64,000 nt of DNA from contig NZ_CP114904.1 in NCBI RefSeq assembly GCF_027497215.1, forward strand, positions 1,488,001-1,552,000, in the 5' to 3' direction. The position numbers and the translations under genes are program-made. Shown here piece after piece: positions 55,386 to 64,000 of this stretch. The notes beneath the pieces were generated by a model. That model had not been told where the DNA came from. It worked only from the letters and a program-made list of their open reading frames with translations, and did not search any database. This stretch comes from Micromonospora sp. WMMD812 (GTDB lineage Bacteria; Actinomycetota; Actinomycetes; Mycobacteriales; Micromonosporaceae). Every line of letters starts with the position of its first letter. The first letter of the stretch is position 1.

Positions 55386-56123
55386 ATGGCTCGCATCGCA
55401 TACGACCACACGGACGCGAGCGCGTTCGCATCGTCCCGACACCTGGGGGATGAGGAAGCCGGCGAGTGGCGGGCCGCTGTCATCAGGCACATCGGCCCGC
55501 AGCCGGGCATGCGGCTGCTGGATCTGGGGGCCGGCACGGGTAGCTGGGCCAAGGCGTTCTCATCCTGGTTCCCCGGTGTCGAAGTGACCGCAGTCGAGCC
55601 GTCAACGGCGATGCGCCAACGGTCGGTATACCAACCCATCGTCGCTGGCGACGCCGCCGACATCCCGCTCCCCGACGCAAGCGTCGACGCCGCCTGGATC
55701 TCCACCGTCATCCACCATGTGCCCGACCTGACCGCCGCGGCACGCGAACTACGCCGCGTCCTGCGCTTCGGCTCGCTCGTCCTGATCCGGTCCGCGTTCG
55801 CCGGCCGGCACAAGGCGATCACCCTGTTCCGTTACTTCCCCGAGGCGATCCGGGTACTGGACACTTACCCCAGCGTCGCCCAGGTCGAAGCAGCCTTCGC
55901 CGGCGAAGGATTCTCCACCGTCAGCCTGGAGCAGGTCCCACAAATCACCGCCGCATCGTTACACGACGCGGCGACCACCCTGCGCCGAGAGGCACACAGC
56001 CCGCTGCAACTGATCACCGACGAGGAATACGACGCAGGCGTACGTCGCCTGCACCAAGCAGCGCTCACCGAAACCGGACCGGTGATCGACGCCCTGGACC
56101 TGCTCGTACTACGCAGAGGTTGA
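55386..56123 (+). CDS. class I SAM-dependent methyltransferase
   Basis: A 245-residue methyltransferase: motif I LLDLGAGTGSWAK, acidic residue in VTAVEPSTAMRQ, then VAGDAADIPLPDASVDAAWI and VIHHVPDLTAAARELRRVL. It methylates a small molecule. The ATG at 55386 is preferred over the upstream TTG. Substrate is not inferable. Confidence 0.9.
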   Translation: MARIAYDHTDASAFASSRHLGDEEAGEWRAAVIRHIGPQPGMRLLDLGAGTGSWAKAFSSWFPGVEVTAVEPSTAMRQRSVYQPIVAGDAADIPLPDASVDAAWISTVIHHVPDLTAAARELRRVLRFGSLVLIRSAFAGRHKAITLFRYFPEAIRVLDTYPSVAQVEAAFAGEGFSTVSLEQVPQITAASLHDAATTLRREAHSPLQLITDEEYDAGVRRLHQAALTETGPVIDALDLLVLRRG

Positions 56124-56209
56124 TCATCGGCCGGCGAGCAGGCCTGGTTCGAACGGTTCGCCCGAGCGAGCCGAGGCCCGGGCGGGCGGTCCGGTGGGGC
56201 CGGGAGATT

Positions 56210-56242
56210 CGTCCGGATACTGGCGTGGCATCCGGACGAACC
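56210..56242. terminator. bidirectional hairpin terminator
   Basis: A perfect 11-bp stem (TTCGTCCGGAT / ATCCGGACGAA) with an 11-base loop, between the convergent methyltransferase and the permease gene. Confidence 0.7.
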
Positions 56243-56287
56243 AGTAACGCCCTTCGTTGCCTGGGTCCGGCGCAGTCCGACAATGGT

Positions 56288-57163
56288 TCAGCCTTTCAGG
56301 CCGCTGCTGGCGATGCCGGAGAAGAACTGCCGCTGGAGCACCAGGAAGATCAGGATTAGTGGCAGCGACGCGACGAGGGCGCCGGCCATGAGGGTCGGGT
56401 AGTCGGTCCCGAACTGCCCCTGCAGGCCGGCCAGGCCAACGGTGAGCGGGCGTTTGTCGCCCCGCGGGGTCACGATGAGCGGCCAGAGCAGGTCGTTCCA
56501 GGAGTAGAGCGAGGTGAGGACGGCCAGCGCCGCCATGGTCGGGCGGGCCATCGGAAGCATGATGTACCAGAACGTCCGCAGGGGTCCGGCCCCGTCGAGC
56601 CGGGCGGCCTCTTCGAACCCGGCGGGGATCGACAGGAACGCCTGCCGCATCAGGAAGATCCCGAACGCCGAGAACATGCCCGGGATCGCCAGGGCGGGAA
56701 TAGTGTCGAGCATCCCGAAGTCCCTGATGATTTCGAACTGCCCGATGAGGAACAGCTGGCTCGGCACCATGAGCATGGCGATGAACAGCCCGAACAGGAG
56801 CCTGCGTCCGGGGAACCGGAGCCGGGCGAACGCGTAACCTGCGAGCGCCGAGACGGCGAGCTGCCCGATCACGCGCAGCACGAGCGCGGACACCGAGACG
56901 GTGAGCTGCGCCCAGAACGGCACTGAGCCGAAGAACGTGGCGAAGGCGCCGGTCGTCGGGCCCTCGGGCAGGAACGTCGGCGGCACTTGGGAGGCTTCGC
57001 GGTTGGACTTGAAGATGGTGAGCAGCTGCCAGACGAACGGCGCGACCATGACGACTGCCGCGACGGCGAGGACGAGGTGGATAGCCCCCTCGCCGTGGCG
57101 GGAGGCCTTCGATCCGCCTGCCGCGTGCTCCATGCGCCTGCTTCGCAGGATCTGATCAGTCAT
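56288..57163 (-). CDS. carbohydrate ABC transporter permease (MalG type)
   Basis: A 291-residue, six-helix binding-protein-dependent permease. The EAA loop is EEAARLDGAGPLRTFWYIML..PMARP, which docks with the ATPase. The ATG at 57163 overlaps the end of the upstream permease by 8 bases, so translation is coupled. No ATPase gene is present in the operon; a shared MsiK-type ATPase elsewhere is usual in actinomycetes. Confidence 0.92.
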   Translation of the reverse strand: MTDQILRSRRMEHAAGGSKASRHGEGAIHLVLAVAAVVMVAPFVWQLLTIFKSNREASQVPPTFLPEGPTTGAFATFFGSVPFWAQLTVSVSALVLRVIGQLAVSALAGYAFARLRFPGRRLLFGLFIAMLMVPSQLFLIGQFEIIRDFGMLDTIPALAIPGMFSAFGIFLMRQAFLSIPAGFEEAARLDGAGPLRTFWYIMLPMARPTMAALAVLTSLYSWNDLLWPLIVTPRGDKRPLTVGLAGLQGQFGTDYPTLMAGALVASLPLILIFLVLQRQFFSGIASSGLKG

Positions 57164-58088
57164 AGAACACCCACCGACGTTGTAGGCGGAACTGGACGAT
57201 GGTGGCAACCATGATCACCATGAGCAGCACGATCGCGATCGCGGCCCCGTAGCCCTGGTCGAACTCGACGAAGGCCTTCTCGTAGAAGAGGTAGACGATG
57301 GTCTTCGAGTCTGCGAGAGCGGTGTTGTTGACGCTGCGGAGCATGACGAAGATCAGGTCGAACATCTGCAGCGCGGAGATCACGGTCAGCACGGTCACGA
57401 GGAACACGCTGGGCGACAGCAGCGGCAGGGTGATCCGGAAGAACTGGCGGACCCGTCCCGCCCCGTCGAGCGAGGACGCCTCGTAGAGGTCCTGCGGGAT
57501 CGACTGAAGTCCGGCGCCGAGGATGATGAGGTTGATGCCGAGGCTCATCCAGATGCCGACGACACCGACCGCGTAGATCGTAAAGGTCGCATCGGCGACC
57601 CAGTACTGCCCGGGGACGCCGACCAGGGAGAGGACGTAGTTCAGCAGACCGAAGTCGCCGTTGTAGATGAACCGCCAGACCATGCTGACCGCGACCGGTA
57701 GCGTCACGACGGGCAGAAAGAACAGCACCCGGTAGAAGGCGCGGCCACGGCTGACCTGTTCGATGAGCGCGGCGAGGACGATCGCGACGGGGACGCCGAG
57801 CAGCAGGAGCGCGGTGTAGAGCGCGGAGTTGCGCAGGGCCTGCCAGAAGCGCGCGTCGCTGAGCAGTTCGGTGTAGTTGTCGAGTCCGGTGAACGTGCCG
57901 GGCCCGAAGGCCGGCACGTCCATGAAGCTCTTGCCGAAGGTGGTGAGGAACGGCCAGACGTAGAACGCGACGAGGCCGACGAACGCCGGGGCGATCATCA
58001 GGTAGCCCCATCCCGGCGAGGGCAGGAGGCCTCCCGCGCGGCGGCGTGTGCGCTGCCGCGCGGGAGGGCTGGCGACGTCGGTGGTCAC
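57156..58088 (-). CDS. carbohydrate ABC transporter permease (MalF/UgpA type)
   Basis: A 310-residue permease with six helices and EAA loop LYEASSLDGAGRVRQFFRIT..LPLL. The GTG at 58088 overlaps the stop of the binding-protein gene (GTGA). It pairs with the MalG-type permease to form the membrane channel. Confidence 0.92.
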   Translation of the reverse strand: MTTDVASPPARQRTRRRAGGLLPSPGWGYLMIAPAFVGLVAFYVWPFLTTFGKSFMDVPAFGPGTFTGLDNYTELLSDARFWQALRNSALYTALLLLGVPVAIVLAALIEQVSRGRAFYRVLFFLPVVTLPVAVSMVWRFIYNGDFGLLNYVLSLVGVPGQYWVADATFTIYAVGVVGIWMSLGINLIILGAGLQSIPQDLYEASSLDGAGRVRQFFRITLPLLSPSVFLVTVLTVISALQMFDLIFVMLRSVNNTALADSKTIVYLFYEKAFVEFDQGYGAAIAIVLLMVIMVATIVQFRLQRRWVFYD

Positions 58089-59332
58089 TGCGCGAGGACC
58101 TCGTTGATCGCCGTGTTGTAGGCCCGGGCCGCGTCGGCGGGGGTCTGCTTGCCGTCCCATGCCGGAGCGAGGTACTGGGTTTCGAGCCCGGTCCACTTGG
58201 CGGCGTCACCGGCGATCGGCAGCGGCACCGAGTAGTCGACGGCGTCGACGAAGACCTTGAGGTTGAATTCGGGCATCGCGTCGAGCCAGCCCTGCTGGGT
58301 GTTCTGGTAGGCGGGCAGCACGGCGCCGCTCTTGGCCTGGATGACGGCCGCGTCTTTACCGCTGGCGAAGATGAGGAATTCGGCGAGTTCCTTGGGGTGC
58401 TTGGTGCCGGCGTATCCGGCGTTGAGGATGCCGCTGATCATCGTGGCCCGCTGCTTCGCCTTCGGCAGCGGTGCGACGCCGACGTGGGGGCGCAGTGCCT
58501 GGTCGCCGTAGAGACGCTGGGCCCAGAAGGAGCCGGAGAAGTACATGGCGACCTTCTGGTCCATGAACATCTGCACCGCTTCGGTGTCCGAGAGCTGCTT
58601 GAGCGTCGGGGAGAGTTTGTCGGCGTGCATCTGGGTCCAGAACTGCAGACCGGAGACGGCTTCCGGGCTGTCGATGGCGGCCTTGCCGTCATCGCCGATC
58701 ACCTTGCCGCCGGCCTGGTAGATACTGTTGTAGTAACCGCCCTGGCGGTCGATCGGGGCGGCGATGCCCCACACACCGGCTGCGGGGTTCGTGAGTTTAC
58801 GGGCGGCCTCACGCGCGTCGTCCCAGGTCCAGCTGTCGTCCGGGTAGGCCACGCCGGCCTTGTCGAAGAGGGCCTTGTTGAACCAGATCCCGTTCGTGTC
58901 GAAGTCCTTCGGCAGGCCGTACAGCTTGCCGTCGACGTCATACAGGTCGAGGACGGCCTTGGGGTAGGCGGCCAGGTCCACGCCCGCCGCCTTGACCGCG
59001 TCGGTGATGTCCAGCAGCTGCTTGCCCTTGGCATAGGCGGGAAACTGGTCGGCGAGCATCCAGAACGCGTCGGGTGCGGTCCGGCCGGCCGCGCCAACCT
59101 GCAGGGTCGACCAGTACTCGGGCCACGGCAGGACCTGCACCTGGACATCGACGTTGGGGTGCGTGTCCTCGAACGCCTCGGCGATCGCCTCCATCGCCGG
59201 CTTCTGGTCGTCGCTCCAGGTCGCGTAGGTCAAGGTCACCGTGCCGTCTCCCCCGCCGCTGCCGCTGCATCCAGTGGCGGCGAGGGTGGCCAGCACGGCC
59301 GCGGCGGCGATCCATCTCTTGCCGTGTCGCAT
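58085..59332 (-). CDS. sugar-binding lipoprotein of ABC transporter
   Basis: A 415-residue extracellular solute-binding protein. Signal peptide with lipobox LAATGC (Cys22), then the family 1 binding-protein fold (TYATWSDDQKPAMEAIAEAF; PYLAFD-like LYGLPKDFDTNGIWFNKALF; GVAPLPKAKQR). AAGGAGA site. It captures an oligosaccharide or galactoside for the permeases; the adjacent GH97 enzyme suggests an alpha-linked galactose or glucose sugar. Confidence 0.92.
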   Translation of the reverse strand: MRHGKRWIAAAAVLATLAATGCSGSGGGDGTVTLTYATWSDDQKPAMEAIAEAFEDTHPNVDVQVQVLPWPEYWSTLQVGAAGRTAPDAFWMLADQFPAYAKGKQLLDITDAVKAAGVDLAAYPKAVLDLYDVDGKLYGLPKDFDTNGIWFNKALFDKAGVAYPDDSWTWDDAREAARKLTNPAAGVWGIAAPIDRQGGYYNSIYQAGGKVIGDDGKAAIDSPEAVSGLQFWTQMHADKLSPTLKQLSDTEAVQMFMDQKVAMYFSGSFWAQRLYGDQALRPHVGVAPLPKAKQRATMISGILNAGYAGTKHPKELAEFLIFASGKDAAVIQAKSGAVLPAYQNTQQGWLDAMPEFNLKVFVDAVDYSVPLPIAGDAAKWTGLETQYLAPAWDGKQTPADAARAYNTAINEVLAQ

Positions 59333-59360
59333 GGTTTCTCCTTGGTGGGTGGCCGAGCTT

Positions 59361-61850
59361 TCAGTGCTCGGCCTTGGTGGTGGCGGTGGTGTGGTGGAGG
59401 TGGAGGCGGCCCGACGCCCAGTCGACGTGGGCCGGCTCCGACCGGATGGGCAGGGTGTCCGCGTGCAGGCACAGCGTGTCGGCGCCACGGATGTCGAGGT
59501 CGATGTCGAGCGGAGGTTCGCCTGCGCGCACGTCGGCGCTGAACAGCTGCATCCCGTCGGCGTGCACGCTCATCCGGGCGGCGGTGCCGGGGGTCTCGTC
59601 GTCGATCCCGATGCGGGCGGTGAAGCGGTCGGCCGAGCCGCCCAGGTAGAAATCGATCCGGGACGGCGTTGACGCGCCGAGCCCGTCGTCGAACTCCGTC
59701 CCGGCGATGCTCATGCGGCGACCGTCGGCCGGGTTGCCGCCACCGTTGCTCTGGTCGCGTTCGATCGGGCCGCTTTCGTTGTCGAACGCGACCATGGTCA
59801 GCGTCGACAGGCGGTGGGATCCGGGTGTCAAGGGTCGGAACAGTCGGGCGTGCGCCACGATCGGGATGTCGTCCTCGCCCGGCGTCTCGACCGTGACCAC
59901 GCCGGCCCGGCCTGGTGCCAGGGCGGCGGGTGCGCTGACCGTCCAGCGGTCACCGCCGAGGTGTTCCGCTGACCAGCCGGGCGGTAGCCGCAGGCGTCCG
60001 TCGGTCCGCAGGACGGCCGTGCCGTCGGGACCGAGCAGTTGGACCGGTGGCTCCACCCGCGGGGCGGCCTGCTCGGGCCGCGCGACGGCTCGGTGCAGCT
60101 GGGTGCCGCGGGCGGCGACGATGGCGGCGAAGCCGCCGTTGTCCGCCACCTCGACGATCAGTTCGCCGTCGACGGACCGCCGGTGGGAGGCCAGGCCGCC
60201 CTCAGCGCCGTCGCCGACGATCCAGGCGTCGGCCGGCCCAAGTGCTAGCCGGTCGAGCGGGACGGTGAGCCGGCGCCCCGGCCCGGTGGCGATGCCGCCG
60301 ATGAACCAGCGGTCGCCGTGGCGGCGGGCGAGGACGGCTTCGTGGTCGGGGTCGCCGGCGAGCAGCACCGTCTCATCCCACGAGGGTGCGAGTTCGGCGA
60401 GGAACCGTGCGGCCTGCGGCCGGGCGAGGTAGGCGTCGACGTCGTCGGCGAAGTGGGTGATGCCGCATTCGAACGCGACGCTGAGCGCGAGTTCGTGGCC
60501 GTCACTGGTTGTCCGCCCCGGCGCGCCGAACGCGACCGGCGTGTGGTCCATCGCCCCGACGACGTTGCGGGTGAACGGCTGGATCACGTTGTGCGCGGCG
60601 GTCAGCGGCGTGTCCTGGTAGAAGACGTAGTACTCGCTGCCTCGAACGGCTTCGTAGCCGATGACCTGCGGCCAGGTACGCGCCCAGCCCCGCGGGATGA
60701 CCGAGCCGTGGAAGTTGACGTGCAGGCCGAGGCGGGCGGTCTCGGCGAGGATCCTGTCGTACCAGCGGTAGCGGTCCTTCGACTCCGACTCCATGAAGTC
60801 GACCTTGATGCCGGCGACGCCCCAGGACCGCCACAGCGCGAGCTTCGCCAGGTTCTGCGGCCCGTCGAGGTCGTGCCAGACAGCCCACAGGTGCACCTGG
60901 ATGCCGCGGCGGCTCGCGTAGGCGACGATCTCGGGTACCCAGGTCTCGTCCCAGCCGCAGTCGATGAGCAGATGCTCCCAGCCGAGGCGGGCGGCGACGT
61001 CGACGAAGTGCCGCTGCCGGTGCAGCTGCGCCCCGGAGTGGAAGTCCGACCACCATGACCAGGCGGCACGGCCCGGACGCACCCACCGCGCGTCGGTCGA
61101 CGGGTCGTGAGCGGGCGCCAACTCATCGACGAAGCGGCTTTCGACGATCGCGGCGAGGTCGCCGATCAGGAACACCCGCCAGGGGGTCACGGGACCGCGG
61201 GTGATCTCCACGGACTCGTCGGCCAGCGCGAACCGCGTCCCGCCCTCGTCGTCGATCTCGGCGTGGGCGCCGCTGAAGCGGCCGTCGATCGCTGCCTCGG
61301 TGAGCAGGACATACGGTCGCGGACGGGGCAGGCGGACGAGCAGCGGGAAGCCGTACGCGCCGGGGGGCAGCTCGACGACGTCGGCGCCGAAGCGCGGCGT
61401 CTCGTACCAGGTCTGGTACTCAAGCGCCCACACACGGGCGTCGGGTGCGACCGTGAGCCGGGTGCGGTCGGCGTCGAGCCGTCCGTGGCCCTCCAGCCGG
61501 GCAAGCACGTAGCGGACCGCCACCCCGTCCGCGCTGGCTCTCACGTGAATCTGCCACTCGAAACCGCTCTCGTGGCGCAGCTCGTAGACCGTCTCGAGAT
61601 GCGCGTACCGGTGGGTCCCCGTCGCCTTACCCGAACGGGCGGTCCACTCGTCGATGATCTCGCTCTCGCGGGAACGCAGGAGGACAGAACCGACGTCCAG
61701 GTCGAGACCGCCGACGCGGATGCCCAGCAGCACCTTGTCGAGGACGGTTCGTCCCTCGCGGCGCACACGCAGGACGACACCGTCCGCTCGCACCTCTACC
61801 TCGGGCTCGACGCGCTCACACAGCGCCGTCGGGCCGATCTCGTTGACCAC
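59361..61850 (-). CDS. glycoside hydrolase family 97 with C-terminal NPCBM-like domain
   Basis: An 829-residue cytoplasmic-looking protein (no signal peptide). Residues ~1-255 form the GH97 beta-sandwich N-domain, ~255-560 the (beta/alpha)8 barrel with AAWSWWSDFHSG, LLIDCGWDETWV and the probable nucleophile Asp351 in GIKVDFMESESKDRY, which is the position used by retaining GH97 alpha-galactosidases. A C-terminal ~100-residue domain (FDDGLGASTPSRIDFYLGG..TARIGIDDETPGTAARMSV) is NPCBM-like carbohydrate binding. The GTG at 61850 is the start. It is first in the operon with the ABC importer, so it probably hydrolyses the imported sugar. Confidence 0.88.
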   Translation of the reverse strand: MVNEIGPTALCERVEPEVEVRADGVVLRVRREGRTVLDKVLLGIRVGGLDLDVGSVLLRSRESEIIDEWTARSGKATGTHRYAHLETVYELRHESGFEWQIHVRASADGVAVRYVLARLEGHGRLDADRTRLTVAPDARVWALEYQTWYETPRFGADVVELPPGAYGFPLLVRLPRPRPYVLLTEAAIDGRFSGAHAEIDDEGGTRFALADESVEITRGPVTPWRVFLIGDLAAIVESRFVDELAPAHDPSTDARWVRPGRAAWSWWSDFHSGAQLHRQRHFVDVAARLGWEHLLIDCGWDETWVPEIVAYASRRGIQVHLWAVWHDLDGPQNLAKLALWRSWGVAGIKVDFMESESKDRYRWYDRILAETARLGLHVNFHGSVIPRGWARTWPQVIGYEAVRGSEYYVFYQDTPLTAAHNVIQPFTRNVVGAMDHTPVAFGAPGRTTSDGHELALSVAFECGITHFADDVDAYLARPQAARFLAELAPSWDETVLLAGDPDHEAVLARRHGDRWFIGGIATGPGRRLTVPLDRLALGPADAWIVGDGAEGGLASHRRSVDGELIVEVADNGGFAAIVAARGTQLHRAVARPEQAAPRVEPPVQLLGPDGTAVLRTDGRLRLPPGWSAEHLGGDRWTVSAPAALAPGRAGVVTVETPGEDDIPIVAHARLFRPLTPGSHRLSTLTMVAFDNESGPIERDQSNGGGNPADGRRMSIAGTEFDDGLGASTPSRIDFYLGGSADRFTARIGIDDETPGTAARMSVHADGMQLFSADVRAGEPPLDIDLDIRGADTLCLHADTLPIRSEPAHVDWASGRLHLHHTTATTKAEH

Positions 61851-62485
61851 ATCGTCTCCGTGCCGTACGGGGGCCGAGCGGGCGAATCCCCTGCACGGCA
61901 GGGCTCCGACGCTAGGTTCGCGGCAGCCCGCCGGGAATGTTCATTCGAACTCAGAGCCTGGACGATCCGCTTCTGTCTGAAGGGGTCGTGTGGCGGCGAG
62001 ACGTCGGGAACCGTCCCCTCCACAGGGACGATCAGCGCACGATGGTGATCCGGTTGACGCGCATGCCGTCCGACGAGATTTCCGTCAGCGTGTCCGTGGT
62101 CCTCCCGACAGCCCGCGGGCGATGTCGTGCAGATGGGCGATGCGGGAAAGCGGTGTCGGCTATGGTGCGGGCGCCACGGCGGTAGTCGCGGAGGATCTTC
62201 CCGCACGTGAGCCGGATCGCGACCCACCGATGGCTCGCCAGCGTGCTACTCACCGTGGCCGCCACGCCGGCTCGGGCCGCAGAGTCGGCAGCCCGCGCTG
62301 CGAGCACCACCATCACCCCTGATCGCTGCGCGGCAGCAGGCGCAGCAGCGCGAACGTCGTGGCGATACCGAGGTATGCCCGTCACGACGATGACGCAGAC
62401 CGCAGGCAGGGGATTGCACGACTTTCTGCCATGGTGCGACTACGGCACTGACCAGGGCTGGCGCGTTTCGGCAGGCGCAAGCCGA
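61851..62485. promoter_or_regulatory. divergent control region (GH97 operon / AraC) with LacI remnant
   Basis: A 635-bp gap between the divergent GH97 operon and the AraC gene. It must contain both promoters, but no clear operator palindrome stands out by eye. Half of it (62050-62313) is the remains of a LacI-family gene. Confidence 0.5.
62050..62313 (-). pseudogene. LacI-family regulator, N-terminal remnant
   Basis: The leftward frame reads AARAGVAATVSSTLASHRWV..AIRLTCGKILRDYRRGA and PSARHRPRAVGRTTDTLTEI. It aligns with the LacI pattern DVAARAGVSxxTVSRxL..V..xTRxRIL..LGYRPSxxARxLxxRRTxTLxxI with substitutions and a small shift. The sensor domain is gone. LacI proteins normally control such sugar operons. 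Confidence 0.6.
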
Positions 62486-63397
62486 ATGCCGGTTCACCTG
62501 GACAATCCGCTGGTAACCGCGCACGATAGAGCCGTGCCGCTCCAGGAGGGATTTCGGGGGCAGCGATTGGCCTCGGTGCCCCGTCCGCTCGTCGCCGAGG
62601 CCCTGCGGCGTCCGATCACCGGGCGGCTCCTCGTCACCGACGCCGGGTACTACCCCAATGCCGCCGACCACCGGATGCACCGCCCTCGAGGCACCCCCGA
62701 GGTGGTCCTGATCGTATGTGCCTCCGGCATGGGCTGGGCGCGCGTCGGCTCGGGCATGCATCGGATCGGAGCGTGGCAGGCGCTGGTCATCCCCGACGGC
62801 GTCGCACACGAGTACGGTGCCGCCGAGCGCGAGCCCTGGACGATCTGGTGGGCGCATCTGATGGGCTCGGACGTGTCAAAGCTGATGGACTGCATGGCGG
62901 CCACGGCCGAGCGGCCCGTGGTGCCGGTGCGGGCCATCGATCGCGCGGTGGCGCTGCTGGACGAGATCGTCACCTCCCTCGAACGCGACCAGTCACCCAT
63001 CCGCCTACTGGGCGCGGCGGGAGCCGCCTGGAAGCTGTTGACGCAGATCAGCGTCGACCGGCTACTTCCCGAACCGGGCGACCCGCTGCAACGCGCCATG
63101 AGCTACCTGGCCGAGCGGCTCGACGGGAAGGTGAGCGTGCCCGAGCTGGCGCAGCTGGTGGGGGTGTCGCCGTCGCACCTGAGCACCCTGTTTCGCAGAG
63201 CGACCGGAGGCGGGGTGTTGGCTCACCACACCGCGTTGCGGATGGCGAAGGCGCGGCAGCTACTCGACACGACAGGTGTGACGGTCGCCAAGATCGCTTC
63301 CGAGATCGGCTTCGACGACGCCTTCTACTTCTCCCGAGTCTTCCGGAGGCACCACGGGATGAGCCCGAGCAGTTTCCGCAACCGCCATGACGGCTAG
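62486..63397 (+). CDS. AraC-family regulator of sugar operon
   Basis: A 303-residue AraC/XylS regulator. The N-terminal cupin-like ligand-binding half (GRLLVTDAGYYPNAADHRMH; EVVLIVCASGMGWARVG; ALVIPDGVAHEYGAAEREPW) is followed by a double helix-turn-helix (KVSVPELAQLVGVSPSHLST LFRRATGGG region and the second HTH VAKIASEIGFDDAFYFSRVF..RRHHGMSPSSFR). ATG at 62486; GTG at 62534 is possible. It is divergent from GH97 and a probable activator of that operon. Confidence 0.9.
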   Translation: MPVHLDNPLVTAHDRAVPLQEGFRGQRLASVPRPLVAEALRRPITGRLLVTDAGYYPNAADHRMHRPRGTPEVVLIVCASGMGWARVGSGMHRIGAWQALVIPDGVAHEYGAAEREPWTIWWAHLMGSDVSKLMDCMAATAERPVVPVRAIDRAVALLDEIVTSLERDQSPIRLLGAAGAAWKLLTQISVDRLLPEPGDPLQRAMSYLAERLDGKVSVPELAQLVGVSPSHLSTLFRRATGGGVLAHHTALRMAKARQLLDTTGVTVAKIASEIGFDDAFYFSRVFRRHHGMSPSSFRNRHDG

Positions 63398-63503
63398 CGC
63401 GTAAACCTCGCGCGGCTCAGGTCGCTCACCTCGCCCGCCGCGGCCCCGCTCACGCTGGGCGCATTGAACGAACGTGCCCGCCGATCGGCTGACGGTGGCG
63501 TGA

Positions 63504-63760
63504 TTATGCATGGCCGCCTCCGGTCACCGTGCCGGTGGTCAGTTGCGGTCTGCCCTGCACGATCTTCCCGATACGGGTTACCTGGTCGTCGAGATCCCGG
63601 CGTTCGGCGACGGTGAGCGTGGTCAACGGTTCGACCGTGACATTCAGCCTGTGTCCGCAGCAGCGGGAGGTCCCAGATGCCGGCAACGGTGCCGCCGATG
63701 AGCACCGAGGTCGCCCGCCATCGCCGTCGTTCACCGGTCCGAGGCCAAACCTGGGGCGCC
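63504..63760 (-). pseudogene. winged-helix DNA-binding (DUF1006-type) protein remnant
   Basis: Leftward segments in two frames: RATSVLIGGTVAGIWDLPLL (frame 1, to ~63660) and then RLNVTVEPLTTLTVAERRDL..VTRIGKIVQGRPQLTTGTVT (frame 2) to the stop at 63504. Together they match the C-terminus of the winged-helix DNA-binding domain family (HTH_42). One frameshift and loss of the N-terminus. Confidence 0.55.
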
Positions 63761-64000
63761 AAGAAGCGATCGCGGCCGGGCGGCCCCATGACTCGGGCCG
63801 CCCCTCCCCTGTTGGGGATACGACGGTGGGCGCGTCGCGATCCGGCAACGGTCTGGGCCCTCAGCTAACCCCCGCAGAGCGCATTGCCCGACCTGGGTAG
63901 TTACTGCAGGCGGGTGTATTGCCACCGTCCCGACCTCCCCTTAGTTGAGGCGATCATCAGCCACGGGGTCGGCTGATTGGCAGAGTCAGGTCTGTGCGGG
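63761..64000. other. window end, no gene recognised
   Basis: Short open frames only; a gene may start or end outside the window. Confidence 0.35.

Noticed and set aside
54715..55587. 290-residue plus-strand frame over the GNAT gene
   Set aside because: Antisense to a clear GNAT domain on the minus strand.
58046..59542. 498-residue plus-strand frame opposite the sugar-binding protein
   Set aside because: Antisense shadow; the minus strand has a signal peptide and binding-protein fold.
1..64000. CRISPR array
   Set aside because: No regularly spaced direct repeats with unique spacers were seen, and no cas gene is recognisable.
1..64000. tRNA or rRNA genes
   Set aside because: No cloverleaf-like arrangement with conserved T-loop sequence was recognised by eye; a covariance-model scan would be needed to exclude one.

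Overview
The window is high-GC DNA with long GC-rich third-position-biased reading frames, GTG and TTG starts, many TetR/MarR/AraC regulators, a DUF574-type SAM methyltransferase and actinobacterial IS families. It is a chromosomal accessory segment of an actinomycete; the gene families resemble those of Micromonosporaceae and related soil actinobacteria, but genus cannot be fixed from sequence alone.

Region 1 (1-11.4 kb) is a small-molecule and stress enzyme cluster: the end of a DHA2 drug exporter, an SDR-SnoaL fusion, two alpha/beta hydrolases, a free SnoaL protein, a patatin-like lipoprotein, an NAD(P)-binding protein and a tautomerase-SnoaL fusion. It carries three TetR paralogues with nearly identical recognition helices, and their intergenic regions share three kinds of operator-like motif, so it looks like one regulon. 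Region 2 (11.7-19 kb) holds small orphan genes (VOC, DoxX, a free LigD-type phosphoesterase, GNAT, a divergent MarR/membrane-protein pair) mixed with decayed genes and IS5 debris.

Region 3 (19.8-33 kb) is the first standout. A 1685-residue protein has a caspase-like protease domain, a P-loop NTPase domain and a long helical C-terminus. It is translationally coupled to a small protein resembling effector-associated constant component 1 (EACC1). Next to it are a small winged-helix/membrane protein, an apparently intact IS3 element and a 1403-residue protein of unknown architecture ending in a peptidoglycan-amidase domain. Region 4 (33-46.9 kb) alternates IS and integrase fragments with small orphan genes and single enzymes (CapA-like lipoprotein, SAM methyltransferase, AhpD, VOC, GNAT).

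Region 5 (47.4-53.2 kb) is the second standout: a 1750-residue trypsin-like protease/P-loop NTPase/tetratricopeptide-like protein, overlapping by 14 bp a small two-helix membrane protein with a coiled coil. Both giant proteins fit the architecture of NTP-driven conflict (defence or regulated-death) systems: protease effector, signalling NTPase, sensor repeats and a small partner. IS remnants all around suggest a defence island. Region 6 (53.5-64 kb) has an IS110 wreck, a GNAT and a methyltransferase, then a sugar operon (GH97 glycosidase, lipoprotein binding protein, two permeases) divergent from an AraC regulator, with remains of a LacI gene in the gap.

No tRNA, rRNA or CRISPR array was recognised. 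Functional calls come from reading motifs by eye; no database search was possible.
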